A stretch of DNA of 27,688 nucleotides from Flavobacterium sp. (GCA_030151565.1 JASLDM010000104.1:1-27688); one strand, 5' to 3'; numbered from the stretch's first letter, positions 16,916 to 26,060 are shown. Notes: generated from the sequence alone by a model not told the origin. Program-made: numbers and translations.

Positions 16916-19900
16916 TTAGTTATTTCTAACTTTAACATGATAAAACACATTCGGTTTCGTTCCAATATGCTCTAACAAATGATACATTCTATCGTCTTCA
17001 ACTAATTTAGCTACGTCAGAATCTTTATCATTCACGTCTCCAAACTTCATTGCTCCACTACTACAAGCTGCAGAACAAGCAGTTTCAAATTCATGACTTC
17101 CAACAGCTCTACCTTCGTTTTTAGCTTTAAGTATAGTTGCTTGCGTCATTTGAATACACATAGAACATTTTTCCATAACCCCACGTGAACGTACATTCAC
17201 ATCTGGATTAAGAACCATACGACCTAAATCGTCATTCATGTTATAATCAAACTCGTCGTTGTTATTATATAAGAACCAGTTAAAACGTCTTACTTTATAC
17301 GGACAGTTATTCGCACAATATCTAGTACCTACACAACGGTTATAAGCCATGTGGTTTTGCCCTTGACGACCATGAGATGTTGCCGCTACTGGACAAACCG
17401 TTTCACATGGAGCGTGATTACAATGCTGACACATTACAGGCTGGAACGCAACTTGTGGATTATCAGCAGGATTTTCTAATCCTTTGAACATTTTGAAGTT
17501 CTCAGAGAAACCGCTAGCAGCATCTTTAACTTCAACATCCCCTGTAAAAGTATCTTCTGAAGAATAGTAACGGTCAATACGCAACCAGTGCATATCTCTA
17601 CTTCTACGAACTTCAGACTTACCTACAACTGGAACGTTGTTTTCAGCGTGACAAGCAATAACACAAGCACCACATCCTGTACAAGCATTTAAATCGATAG
17701 ATAAGTTGAAATGATGACCAACAGTACGATCAAATGATTCCCAAATATCTACTGAATTAGCACGTACTTCTTGATGATCCAAAGATACATAAGGGAAGAT
17801 ATTCCACTCTTTAATATCTTTAGTATTAAAAATCTCTAAAGTAGTTTCTTTAATAATATCACCTCTACCCATTAAGGTATTTTGCAACTGTACACAAGCA
17901 AATTCGTGATCACCACTAGCTTTTGCAACCGTTACACTTTGAACATCCTCAAAGTTGTGATATAATTTATATGCGTTAACACCAACTTGCATTTCTTCTT
18001 TCATAGCCGCTTTACGTCCATATCCAAAAGCAAGTCCAACAGTACCTTTAGCTTGTCCTGGCTGAATTAAAGCAGGTACATTTTCTAAAGTTACACCATT
18101 AACTTCCAATGTAACATAACTTCCGTTCAAACCTCCGTTTGCAACATTGTAATTTTTAATTCCTAACTCTTCAGCATCCAATCTAGAGATTGTAGCGTAG
18201 TTATCCCAAGAAACTCTTGTTAATGGATCTGGAAACTCTTGCAACCAAGGGTTATTCGCTTGTTGTCCATCTCCCATACCTGTTTTAGTATAGAACACCA
18301 ACTCCAATCCAGAAGCTTTCTTAGCTTTTGCTAATCCACTTGCAGCAGTAGCATAATCATGATCACCACTTGCAGTGTTAGCAGCTTCGAAATCAACAAA
18401 ACCATCATGAACAATTTGGTTCCAAGTTTTACCGTTTACAGATGCCTGACCTACAGCTTTTAAATAATCATAATAAGTACCCTCAACACCAGTCCAAACC
18501 ATTAAAGATTCCTGGAATTGTCTTGTTTCAAACAAAGGACGAATTGTAGGCTGCATCACAGCATAATGTCCTTTCTTAATCATCACATCACCCCAAGCTT
18601 CCAAATAATGAGGAGCCGCAGCAGCAATAGTCGTATTTAATGCAGTCTCATCTTCTTTCAATGAAAAAGAAACTGACAAACTTACTTTTTTCAAACCTTC
18701 AACAAAAGCATCCGCATTTGCCAAAGTATAAACAGGATTAACACCAGTCATAATTAATGTATGAACAGCACCTGCATTCATATCTTTAATCAACTGTGTT
18801 ACAGCAGCAGCATTTCCTTTTCTTACATATTTAGGTTTTGATGGCATAAATGCAGCAGAACCTAAAGCTTGGTTAATAGCAAATACTAACAATTGAGCAT
18901 TTACATCATCCAATCCAGAAACTAAAACCCCAGCAGAACCTGCTCTTTTCAATTCAGCAACAAGCACTTTAATTTCCTCTTCTTTACCAGTAGACTCAGT
19001 AGAAACACTTCCTCCAACTACCGCATTGTAGATTTTAACTAAAGCTATTTTTTGCTCCGCAACCGTCATAGGAACACGAACGTCTGCATTTGCCCCTGTC
19101 AAAGACATATTCGACTCTAGTTGAATATGTTTAGACATTTTTTTATTTTTCGGAATACGATTAGCACCATAAGCACCTTCATATCCACCACCTTGCCAAT
19201 CTCCTAAGAAATCTGCACCAACAGAAACAATCACATCCGCCTTATCAAAGTCGTAATCTGCCAAAGCACGCTCTCCATACACACGCTCATAAGCATCTAA
19301 AGCAGCAGTCGATGAAACCGCATCATAAACAACTTGTTTAGCAGTAGGATTTTGAGCAATAAACTCAGCAATCAATTTATCCGTTGAAGGACTCGCCATT
19401 GTATTAGTCAACAAAACAATGTTTCCTCCTTTTTCATTCGCCTCTTTCAATCCAGCTTTAACTCGAGAATCAACGTCACTCCAAGAAGCAGTTTTCCCTT
19501 CGATTTTTGGCTCTTTTAGACGCAAACTATCATATAATGAAAGTACCGACGCTTGCACACGTGCATTAGCTCCCGAATAAGCTTTTTCCAATCTGTTGTT
19601 TTCAACTTTAATCGGACGCCCTTCACGCGTTTTAATCAATACATTCACAAAATCAAATCCATCTGCTATTGTAGTAGCATAGTAATCTGCAACTCCAGGA
19701 ATAATCTCCTCAGGCTGCACTACATAAGGAATCGACTTAACCACAGGCCCCTCACAAGCTGCTAAAGAAGCTGCAGCTGTAGAGAATCCCACATATTTCA
19801 AAAAGTCTCGACGAGTTGTAGAAGAAGAAGACAAAGTGTTTTTATCCCCAAGAAATTCATCTGTAGGAATTTCCTCAACAAACTCATTGTTTCTTAGCGT

Positions 19901-19966
19901 CTCAACAATAGAACTATTATCATTCAGCTCCTCAACACTTTTCCAGTATTTTTTGTTTGATGCCAT
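16916..19966 (-). CDS. actB: Alternative complex III subunit ActB (molybdopterin-oxidoreductase-like Fe-S lipoprotein)
   Basis: ActB relays electrons from quinol oxidation through a chain of Fe-S clusters. Its 1016 residues fuse a molybdopterin-oxidoreductase-like part (about 75-740, which holds no Mo cofactor in this family) to a ferredoxin-like part. Cysteine sets include CTGCGACVIAC (~759-769), CQHCNHAPCETVC (~844-856), CVGTRYCANNCP (~876-887), and CSMC (~930) with CSAAC (~961). The start is an extended Tat signal: about 48 polar residues, then TTRRDFLK (Arg52-Arg53) and the lipobox-like LAAC, so Cys71 probably becomes the lipid anchor. That long pre-signal region is typical of the MoCo_extend_TAT class. 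It lies 31 bases after actA. Confidence 0.95.
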   Translation of the reverse strand: MASNKKYWKSVEELNDNSSIVETLRNNEFVEEIPTDEFLGDKNTLSSSSTTRRDFLKYVGFSTAAASLAACEGPVVKSIPYVVQPEEIIPGVADYYATTIADGFDFVNVLIKTREGRPIKVENNRLEKAYSGANARVQASVLSLYDSLRLKEPKIEGKTASWSDVDSRVKAGLKEANEKGGNIVLLTNTMASPSTDKLIAEFIAQNPTAKQVVYDAVSSTAALDAYERVYGERALADYDFDKADVIVSVGADFLGDWQGGGYEGAYGANRIPKNKKMSKHIQLESNMSLTGANADVRVPMTVAEQKIALVKIYNAVVGGSVSTESTGKEEEIKVLVAELKRAGSAGVLVSGLDDVNAQLLVFAINQALGSAAFMPSKPKYVRKGNAAAVTQLIKDMNAGAVHTLIMTGVNPVYTLANADAFVEGLKKVSLSVSFSLKEDETALNTTIAAAAPHYLEAWGDVMIKKGHYAVMQPTIRPLFETRQFQESLMVWTGVEGTYYDYLKAVGQASVNGKTWNQIVHDGFVDFEAANTASGDHDYATAASGLAKAKKASGLELVFYTKTGMGDGQQANNPWLQEFPDPLTRVSWDNYATISRLDAEELGIKNYNVANGGLNGSYVTLEVNGVTLENVPALIQPGQAKGTVGLAFGYGRKAAMKEEMQVGVNAYKLYHNFEDVQSVTVAKASGDHEFACVQLQNTLMGRGDIIKETTLEIFNTKDIKEWNIFPYVSLDHQEVRANSVDIWESFDRTVGHHFNLSIDLNACTGCGACVIACHAENNVPVVGKSEVRRSRDMHWLRIDRYYSSEDTFTGDVEVKDAASGFSENFKMFKGLENPADNPQVAFQPVMCQHCNHAPCETVCPVAATSHGRQGQNHMAYNRCVGTRYCANNCPYKVRRFNWFLYNNNDEFDYNMNDDLGRMVLNPDVNVRSRGVMEKCSMCIQMTQATILKAKNEGRAVGSHEFETACSAACSSGAMKFGDVNDKDSDVAKLVEDDRMYHLLEHIGTKPNVFYHVKVRNN

Positions 19967-19997
19967 TGTATATATATATTAGCTTCTTAAATTATTA

Positions 19998-21269
19998 TTA
20001 ATAGTGACATTTACCACACTCTAATCCACCCATCTGAGCAACAGTCAATTTCTCAACTCCGTATTTCTTAGATAACTCTTCGTGAATTTTCGCGTAATAC
20101 TCATTGTTCTCCATTTTAACTTCAGTTTTACGGTGACAATCGATACACCATCCCATAGTCAAAGGAGAATGCTGTCTCATGATTTCCATCTCCTCAACTG
20201 GCCCGTGACAAGTTTGACACTCCAATCCTGCAACATTTACGTGTTGTGAGTGATTATAGTAAGCAAAGTCAGGTAAGTTATGAATACGAACCCATTTCAC
20301 TGGCTTCTCTTCACCCGTATATTGCTGAGAACTTGGATCCCAACCTACAGCATCATAAAGCTTATGAATCTCAGCCGTATAGAATTCAGGAGTATATTTC
20401 CCGTAATCTGTACCTGCATCACCCTCAAACTCACTAATGTTTTTATGACAGTTCATACAAACATTCAATGAAGGAATTCCTGAAGTCTTACTAGATCTAG
20501 CAGCAGAGTGACAATATTTACAGTCAATTCCGTTATCTCCCGCATGTATCTTGTGAGAGAAATGAATCGGTTGTACCGGCTCATACCCTTTATCAACTCC
20601 AACCTGCATCATATACCCATATGCAAAATAAGACCCGATTAAAACAAATACAATTGTCGAAACAATTACCAAAAATTGGTTTTTTGCAAACGCACGCCAT
20701 AACGGCACAGTTTGACGAACTTCTTCTGTCAATCCGTTTACTTCAACAACTTTATTCAAGATTCGTTTAACGAAAAACAACATTGTCACCAATAGCAACA
20801 ACACCACAACTAACGCACCTAAAACAATAACATTGTTCACATTACCAGATGCATCACCAGATGCTCCTCCAGCAGCTGCAACATCAACTTTAGGCTCTGC
20901 TTTAGGCTCAGAAGTATAAGCTAAAATGTTATCAATATCTTCATCTGACAATCCAGGGAAGTCATTCATAACAACCTTATTCCACTCCTCAAAAAGCTTC
21001 ACAGCAGCTGCATCCCCTGATTTAATCAGCGATGAACTACTCTTGATCCATTTATGCAACCACTCCGTGTCGTGTTTCTCAACGACTCCTCGTAGCGCTG
21101 GTCCAGTAGAGTTCCCGTCCATTTTATGGCAGGCAGCACAGTTTGAATTAAACAATTCCTTACCCTTCGCAGCATCTTGCGCAAACGAAGTAGCAGAAAA
21201 CGATAGCATTAACGCTAAACAAAAGAATAAAATCCTTGAAAACGAATTATGGTTACCCACTTTTTTCAT
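19998..21269 (-). CDS. actA: Alternative complex III subunit ActA, pentaheme cytochrome with extra N-terminal monoheme domain
   Basis: ActA is the multiheme cytochrome of alternative complex III. From ATG 21269 it has 423 residues: a signal peptide (1-30, cleaved before Gln31), a monoheme cytochrome c domain with CAACH (44-48) and likely axial Met101, an Ala/Gly linker (131-143), membrane helices at about 146-168 and 199-221, then five heme sites CKYCH (250), CMNCH (271), CQTCH (351), CIDCH (375) and CGKCH (418). The frame opens earlier at a GTG (21323), but the ATG places the signal peptide at the N-terminus. It is the first gene of the act-cox operon, with a promoter motif about 90 bases upstream. 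Confidence 0.93.
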   Translation of the reverse strand: MKKVGNHNSFSRILFFCLALMLSFSATSFAQDAAKGKELFNSNCAACHKMDGNSTGPALRGVVEKHDTEWLHKWIKSSSSLIKSGDAAAVKLFEEWNKVVMNDFPGLSDEDIDNILAYTSEPKAEPKVDVAAAGGASGDASGNVNNVIVLGALVVVLLLLVTMLFFVKRILNKVVEVNGLTEEVRQTVPLWRAFAKNQFLVIVSTIVFVLIGSYFAYGYMMQVGVDKGYEPVQPIHFSHKIHAGDNGIDCKYCHSAARSSKTSGIPSLNVCMNCHKNISEFEGDAGTDYGKYTPEFYTAEIHKLYDAVGWDPSSQQYTGEEKPVKWVRIHNLPDFAYYNHSQHVNVAGLECQTCHGPVEEMEIMRQHSPLTMGWCIDCHRKTEVKMENNEYYAKIHEELSKKYGVEKLTVAQMGGLECGKCHY

Positions 21270-21357
21270 AGTTATAAAATGATTATCAACTAAATTTGGT
21301 CTTTTTTTAACAGTCTTTTTCACTGCTTTTTATATACACCTTCTTTATAAACTCCGA

Positions 21358-21365
21358 CAAAAATA
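21358..21365 (-). promoter_or_regulatory. Probable -7 promoter element of the act-cox operon
   Basis: The minus strand reads TATTTTTG, matching TAnnTTTG, with a T-rich -33 region (GTTTTT) at the proper spacing. A start near 21351 gives a leader of about 80 bases before the actA ATG, long for this window and covering the alternative GTG at 21323. Confidence 0.5.
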
Positions 21366-21462
21366 CAATTTATGCCTTACTCTAAAAACCTTTACAGCCG
21401 TTAATGTGCAATTTATACCAGTTCTAAATAACTTTTATTTCTCTTCATTTTAATTATAATTG

Positions 21463-21470
21463 TATTTTTG
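21463..21470 (+). promoter_or_regulatory. Probable -7 promoter element of the SPOR gene
   Basis: TATTTTTG, an exact TAnnTTTG match, ends 18 bases before the ATG at 21489. It overlaps the upstream TTG (21468) that would otherwise extend the frame, which argues for the ATG start. The same octamer faces the other way 97 bases to the left, for actA. The -33 region is weak. Confidence 0.5.
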
Positions 21471-21488
21471 CATCAAACCCGATTCATT

Positions 21489-21869
21489 ATGAGAATTTTA
21501 AGAATTTTATTTACAATTAGCACACTGCTAATTTTCAACTTTACAACACTGGCTCAAAGTCAAAAAGTTACAATTCAAGAGTCTTCTGAATTTAAATCAC
21601 TTTTAAGCGAAAAAAGAAAAAACAATCACGCCATTACAACAAATGACAAGTATAAAATTCAAGTCTTTTACGGCAGTAATGCAGAAGCTTCACGAAAATT
21701 GAGCGACTTCAAAAGACAATTCCCACATTTAGATGGAACAATCATCTACACCAACCCTTCTTACAAAGTTTGGGTAGGCAATTTCAAAACACGCATTGAA
21801 GCAGAAAGAAACTTAAAAGCTATTCAAACACGTTTTGAAAACGCTTTAATCATCAAACCCAACAAATAA
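21489..21869 (+). CDS. Exported SPOR-domain protein
   Basis: This small secreted protein should act in the periplasm. Its 126 residues start with a signal peptide (RILFTISTLLIFNFTTLA, cleaved before Gln23), a short linker, and a SPOR domain from about residue 50 (YKIQVFYGSN, then YKVWVGNFKTRIEAERNLKAI). SPOR domains bind denuded septal glycan strands in peptidoglycan, so a role at the division site or in wall remodelling is plausible but unproven. There is no membrane anchor or catalytic domain. It is transcribed alone, divergent from actA and convergent with leuS, with which it shares a terminator. Confidence 0.88.
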   Translation: MRILRILFTISTLLIFNFTTLAQSQKVTIQESSEFKSLLSEKRKNNHAITTNDKYKIQVFYGSNAEASRKLSDFKRQFPHLDGTIIYTNPSYKVWVGNFKTRIEAERNLKAIQTRFENALIIKPNK

Positions 21870-21889
21870 CGAAGCTTATTTAATTCATA

Positions 21890-21923
21890 AAAAAAGCGCT
21901 TTGCAAATGCAAAGCGCTTTTTT
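21890..21923. terminator. Bidirectional intrinsic terminator between the SPOR gene and leuS
   Basis: A perfect 16-base inverted repeat (21890-21905 with 21908-21923; core GCGCTTTGCA) has A tracts on the left and T tracts on the right. It therefore forms a G+C-rich hairpin plus U tract in both directions, 20 bases after the SPOR stop and 15 bases after the leuS stop. Confidence 0.92.
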
Positions 21924-21938
21924 ATCATCACTATTTTA

Positions 21939-24752
21939 TTAGCCTACAATATTAATAATCTTACCTGGAACAATAATTACTTTTTTAGGAGTTTTACCTT
22001 CCAACTGAACTTTAGTACGCTCATCAGCCATAACTATCTCTTGAATCTGATCTTGCGTCAAATCCATTGCTAACTCTATTTTAAACCTCATTTTTCCATT
22101 AAAAGAAACCGGATACTCCTTAGAGCTTTCAACTAAATAAGAGGGATCAAATACTGGAAAAGATTCCTTTGTAATTGAATCGCTATGACCCAACTGAGAC
22201 CACAACTCCTCGGCAATATGCGGAGCATACGGAGCTATAACAACAGCTAGAGGCTCCAAAATTGCTCGGTGATTACATTTCTGTTGCGCCAACTCATTTA
22301 CACATATCATAAATTGAGAAACCGAAGTATTAAAAGAAAACCCTTCAATATCTTCCGTTACTTTCTTTATAGTTTTATGTAAGGTTTTATACATCTCCTT
22401 CGTAGGCTCCTCATCAACAACAAGCACTCCTTCCTCACCAACATAAAGCTTCCATAGTTTCTTCAAGAAACCAAACACACCTGTTATACCTGCAGTATTC
22501 CAAGGTTTAGCTTGCTCAAGAGGCCCTAAAAACATCTCATACAAACGCAAAGTATCTGCTCCATACTCTTCGCAGATCTCATCCGGATTAACCACATTAT
22601 AGTAAGACTTAGACATCTTCTCTACTTCATGTCCAACTATGTATTTACCTGAATCTTCTAAAATAAACGTTGCAGTTGCATAATCAGGTCGCCAAGCTTT
22701 AAATCCATCAAGATCCAGCTCCGAAGCATTATTAACCAATCCCACATATGCATGAATAGGTTGAACTTTATAATCCCCTATCTTACTTTTAGTCACAAAT
22801 GTATTGGTTCCCTCGATGCGATACACATAAGCTGAAGTCCCCAAAATCATTCCTTGATTAATTAACTTTTGAAAAGGCTCTTCCGTAGGCACAACCCCTA
22901 AATCTTTTAAAAACTTATTCCAAAAACGAGAATACAACAAATGCCCTGTTGCATGCTCACTTCCTCCTAAATATAAATCCACATTTTGCCAATACGCAAT
23001 CGCTTCATCCGATGCTAAAGCCGTTTCATTACCTGCATCCATATAACGTAGCCAATACCAAGAACTTCCAGCCCATCCCGGCATTGTATTCAATTCTAAA
23101 GGAAAAACAGTTTCCTGATTGATCTCACTATTAGCAACTACAGTATTTAACTTCGTATCCCAAGCCCAAACAGATGCATTACCCAAAGGTGGTTGCCCAT
23201 CTTCAGTTGGCAAGTATTTTTCTACCTCAGGCAAAACTATAGGTAAATATTGCGGATCAATCATCTTCGGTAGTCCGTTCACATAATAAACAGGAAATGG
23301 CTCTCCCCAATAACGCTGACGAGAAAAAACAGCATCGCGCAAACGATAATTTGTTTTTCCTTTACCCTGTCCGATTTTCTCTAAAGCAACAATAATCTCT
23401 TTTGTTGCATCAGCAAAATCCAAACCATTTAAAAAATCTGAATTCTCTAATAAAAACCCTGACTTTTCTGTAAAGGCACTTTCAGACACATCTTGATTAA
23501 AAATATTCTTGATTGGCAAATCAAAAAACGATGCAAAAGCATAATCTCTTTCATCTCCAGCAGGAACAGCCATAACAGCTCCTGTTCCATATCCAGCTAA
23601 AACATAATCACCAATCCAAATCTCAATCGGCTCTTTCGTGAACGGATGTTCTGCATAAGCTCCAGTAAAAACACCGGATATCGTTTTAACGTCCGCCATA
23701 CGCTCGCGCTCACTTCGCTTAGAAGTTGCCTCAATATAAGCGTTTACTTTATCACGTTGTGCATCTGTAGTAATTACAGAAACCAAGTCGTGTTCCGGAG
23801 CCAAAGTCATAAAACTTACTCCAAAAATAGTATCAGGTCGTGTAGTAAAAACCTCGATGCTTTCTTCGCGATCTTTCAAATGAAAGACCACTGACGCTCC
23901 AATAGATTTCCCTATCCAATTACGCTGACTTTCTTTAATACTCTCACTCCAATCAATGGTATCCAAGCCCTGCAACAAACGCTCTGCATAAGCAGAAATT
24001 CGCATACTCCATTGGGTCATTTTTTTACGAACCACAGGATGTCCTCCTCGTTCCGAAACACCATTAACAATTTCATCATTTGCCAAAACCGTTCCAAGTG
24101 CCGCACACCAATTCACTTCCGTTTCTGCCAAATACGTCATACGGTATTGCAACAAAATTCGCTCTTGCGCATCTGCATCCATCTCGTTCCATTCCGTTGC
24201 AGTGAAAACCGCAACTCCCTCATCACAAACCGCCTTAACTTCTGCATTCCCTTCTTTTGAAAAAATCACTTTCAATTCCTCAATTGAAGATGCTTTATCC
24301 GCAGCTAAATCATACCACGAATTAAATAATTGTATAAAAATCCATTGCGTATGCTTATAATAATCCGCATTAGAAGTACGAATCTCACGACTCCAGTCAA
24401 ATGAGAACCCAATACGATCTAATTGCTCTCGATATCTATTTATATTTTCCTCTGTTGTAATTGCAGGATGTTGCCCCGTTTGTATAGCATATTGCTCTGC
24501 AGGAAGTCCAAAACTATCATAACCTTGAGGGTGCAAAACATTAAATCCACGATGTCTTTTATATCGAGCAAAAATATCCGATGCGATATATCCTAGTGGA
24601 TGCCCAACGTGTAATCCTGCTCCAGAAGGATAAGGAAACATATCTAATATATAATACTTCGGTTTATCGAAACAATTCTCTGTTTTATACGTTTGGTTCA
24701 CGCTCCAATATTGTTGCCACTTGGCTTCGATTTCAATCGGATTATATTTCAT
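21939..24752 (-). CDS. leuS: Leucyl-tRNA synthetase
   Basis: Class I synthetase charging tRNA-Leu in the cytoplasm. The 937-residue product has the HIGH-type motif HVGH (48-51), the KMSKS loop (712-716), and a CP1 editing domain with TTRPDTIFGV (303-312) and GTGAVMAVPAGDERD, so both aminoacylation and proofreading look intact. It is longer than the 860-residue E. coli enzyme. Residues about 147-203 (from SWYDLAADKASS to RILLQYR) are an insertion ahead of VNWCAALGTVLAN, and the following ZN-1 region has no zinc-binding cysteines (GVSERGGHPVVRKK). The gene stands alone between divergent ftsX and convergent SPOR genes. Confidence 0.97.
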   Translation of the reverse strand: MKYNPIEIEAKWQQYWSVNQTYKTENCFDKPKYYILDMFPYPSGAGLHVGHPLGYIASDIFARYKRHRGFNVLHPQGYDSFGLPAEQYAIQTGQHPAITTEENINRYREQLDRIGFSFDWSREIRTSNADYYKHTQWIFIQLFNSWYDLAADKASSIEELKVIFSKEGNAEVKAVCDEGVAVFTATEWNEMDADAQERILLQYRMTYLAETEVNWCAALGTVLANDEIVNGVSERGGHPVVRKKMTQWSMRISAYAERLLQGLDTIDWSESIKESQRNWIGKSIGASVVFHLKDREESIEVFTTRPDTIFGVSFMTLAPEHDLVSVITTDAQRDKVNAYIEATSKRSERERMADVKTISGVFTGAYAEHPFTKEPIEIWIGDYVLAGYGTGAVMAVPAGDERDYAFASFFDLPIKNIFNQDVSESAFTEKSGFLLENSDFLNGLDFADATKEIIVALEKIGQGKGKTNYRLRDAVFSRQRYWGEPFPVYYVNGLPKMIDPQYLPIVLPEVEKYLPTEDGQPPLGNASVWAWDTKLNTVVANSEINQETVFPLELNTMPGWAGSSWYWLRYMDAGNETALASDEAIAYWQNVDLYLGGSEHATGHLLYSRFWNKFLKDLGVVPTEEPFQKLINQGMILGTSAYVYRIEGTNTFVTKSKIGDYKVQPIHAYVGLVNNASELDLDGFKAWRPDYATATFILEDSGKYIVGHEVEKMSKSYYNVVNPDEICEEYGADTLRLYEMFLGPLEQAKPWNTAGITGVFGFLKKLWKLYVGEEGVLVVDEEPTKEMYKTLHKTIKKVTEDIEGFSFNTSVSQFMICVNELAQQKCNHRAILEPLAVVIAPYAPHIAEELWSQLGHSDSITKESFPVFDPSYLVESSKEYPVSFNGKMRFKIELAMDLTQDQIQEIVMADERTKVQLEGKTPKKVIIVPGKIINIVG

Positions 24753-24820
24753 ACTCTCTTTTAAATATAGGTGGTAAAAATTCTACAGTTTTTAAAATCT
24801 CTTGAGTAGAGATAGCAACG

Positions 24821-24828
24821 CAAAAATA
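24821..24828 (-). promoter_or_regulatory. Probable -7 promoter element of leuS
   Basis: The minus strand reads TATTTTTG, matching TAnnTTTG, 68 bases before the leuS ATG. No clear -33 TTG is seen. The leader of about 60 bases shows no obvious T-box or other riboswitch fold by eye. Confidence 0.45.
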
Positions 24829-24891
24829 CACTATATTTATAAGAAATTTAAATCTTTAAGCGTTATTGTCGTCTAAAACGTTTTTCTTTAC

Positions 24892-24899
24892 TATTTTTA
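24892..24899 (+). promoter_or_regulatory. Possible -7 promoter element of the ftsX operon
   Basis: TATTTTTA differs from TAnnTTTG at the last base and ends 20 bases before the ftsX ATG, close to the 18-base spacing seen at ruvA and the SPOR gene. A TTG lies 23 bases upstream, longer than usual. Weak call. Confidence 0.3.
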
Positions 24900-24919
24900 C
24901 ACCCTATAAATAGCACAAT

Positions 24920-25801
24920 ATGGCATCAGCTTACGAGAAATATCAAAAGAGAAAATTGATTTCCTCTTATTTTTCAGTGATTCTTAGTATTTTCCTAGTA
25001 CTCTTTCTTCTAGGTAGTTTAAGTCTTTTTGTTATTAACTCTAACAAAATCTCAAACAATTTTAGGGAAAACATTCCTATGTCTGTCTTCTTCTCTGATA
25101 AAGCTACACAACAAGAACTTGATGCTTTTGAAAAAAAGATATCAACAGCTCCTTATATGAAGGATTTTGTCTTTATTTCAAAAGACGAGGCGGCTAAATC
25201 CCAAGAAGAAGTCCTAGGCGAAAACTTCTTAGAATTCCTTGGTTCAAACCCATTAGAGAACTCATTTGACCTCCACTTCAAAGGAGACTATGTGGTAATG
25301 GATAGCATTGAAAATATCAAAAAAGACTTTCAATCAAATAATTTCGTTACAGACATTACCTACGATAAATTACTAGTAGAACTTGTAAATGAAAATATAG
25401 AGAAAATAACTTTCTGGGTATTAGTAATCACAGGAATACTAGCTATAATATCAATGTTATTGATCAACAGCTCTTTGCGTTTGCTCATTTTCTCTAGCCG
25501 TTTTACAATTAAAACGATGCAGATGGTAGGCGCTACAAAAGCTTTTATCAGAAGACCTTTTATTTGGCATAGCATGAAGCTCGGAATTCTTGGTTCATTA
25601 CTTGCAATCCCTGGTCTTTTTGGTTTGTCTTATTATGTAGATTCAAAATTTCCTGGATTAGGTATCGGATTCCAAAACGATTATATGCCGATAGCAGTTG
25701 TATCAGCAGGAGTTTTATTGGTTGGAATAATCATTACAACTATCAGCACATACTTCGCTACACAAAAATTCCTTAACTTAAAATCAGACGATTTATACTA
25801 A
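24920..25801 (+). CDS. ftsX: Cell division protein FtsX
   Basis: FtsX is the permease-like partner of the ATPase FtsE; together they control peptidoglycan hydrolases at the septum. The 293-residue product has helix 1 at about 15-37, a large extracytoplasmic domain (about 40-165, starting NKISNNFRENIPMSVFFSD), then three helices near 168-188, 215-235 and 258-280. The signature VGATKAFIRRPFIWHSMKLGILGS sits between helices 2 and 3. ftsE is not in the window. It starts the ftsX-DUF3098-uppP-truB operon, with the next ATG two bases after its stop. Confidence 0.93.
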   Translation: MASAYEKYQKRKLISSYFSVILSIFLVLFLLGSLSLFVINSNKISNNFRENIPMSVFFSDKATQQELDAFEKKISTAPYMKDFVFISKDEAAKSQEEVLGENFLEFLGSNPLENSFDLHFKGDYVVMDSIENIKKDFQSNNFVTDITYDKLLVELVNENIEKITFWVLVITGILAIISMLLINSSLRLLIFSSRFTIKTMQMVGATKAFIRRPFIWHSMKLGILGSLLAIPGLFGLSYYVDSKFPGLGIGFQNDYMPIAVVSAGVLLVGIIITTISTYFATQKFLNLKSDDLY

Positions 25802-25803
25802 TT

Positions 25804-26049
25804 ATGAGCGATTCTAACACAAATAACAATAGTGATTTTGTATTCGGAAAATCAAACTATATCTTTTTAATTATAGGACTTGCAGTCATTGTTTTAGGAT
25901 TCCTTTTGATGTCAGGAGGTGGCAACAATGATCCACAAAAATTCAATGAAGCGATCTTTAATTTTCAAAGAATCAAATTAGCTCCAACCGTTGTTTTCAT
26001 AGGTTTTGGGGTTATTATTTATGCAATCTTAAAAAAAGATAAAAAATAA
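25804..26049 (+). CDS. Small membrane protein of the DUF3098 family
   Basis: The function is unknown. The 81-residue product begins with a short polar Asn-rich stretch, then FVFGKSNY, a first membrane helix (about 21-39), a hydrophilic loop with SGGGNNDPQKFNEAIFNFQRI, and a second helix (about 56-75) ending in a Lys-rich tail. This layout and the loop residues match DUF3098, which in Bacteroidota is typically found between ftsX and uppP. The position suggests a part in cell envelope or division processes, by association only. It starts two bases after ftsX and ends 11 bases before uppP. Confidence 0.85.
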   Translation: MSDSNTNNNSDFVFGKSNYIFLIIGLAVIVLGFLLMSGGGNNDPQKFNEAIFNFQRIKLAPTVVFIGFGVIIYAILKKDKK

Positions 26050-26060
26050 AAACATTTTAG

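Noticed and set aside
21270..21323. Extended actA start at GTG 21323
   Set aside because: It would add 18 charged residues (MKKTVKKRPNLVDNHFIT) ahead of a normal signal peptide; ATG 21269 is more likely, though a long signal peptide is not excluded.
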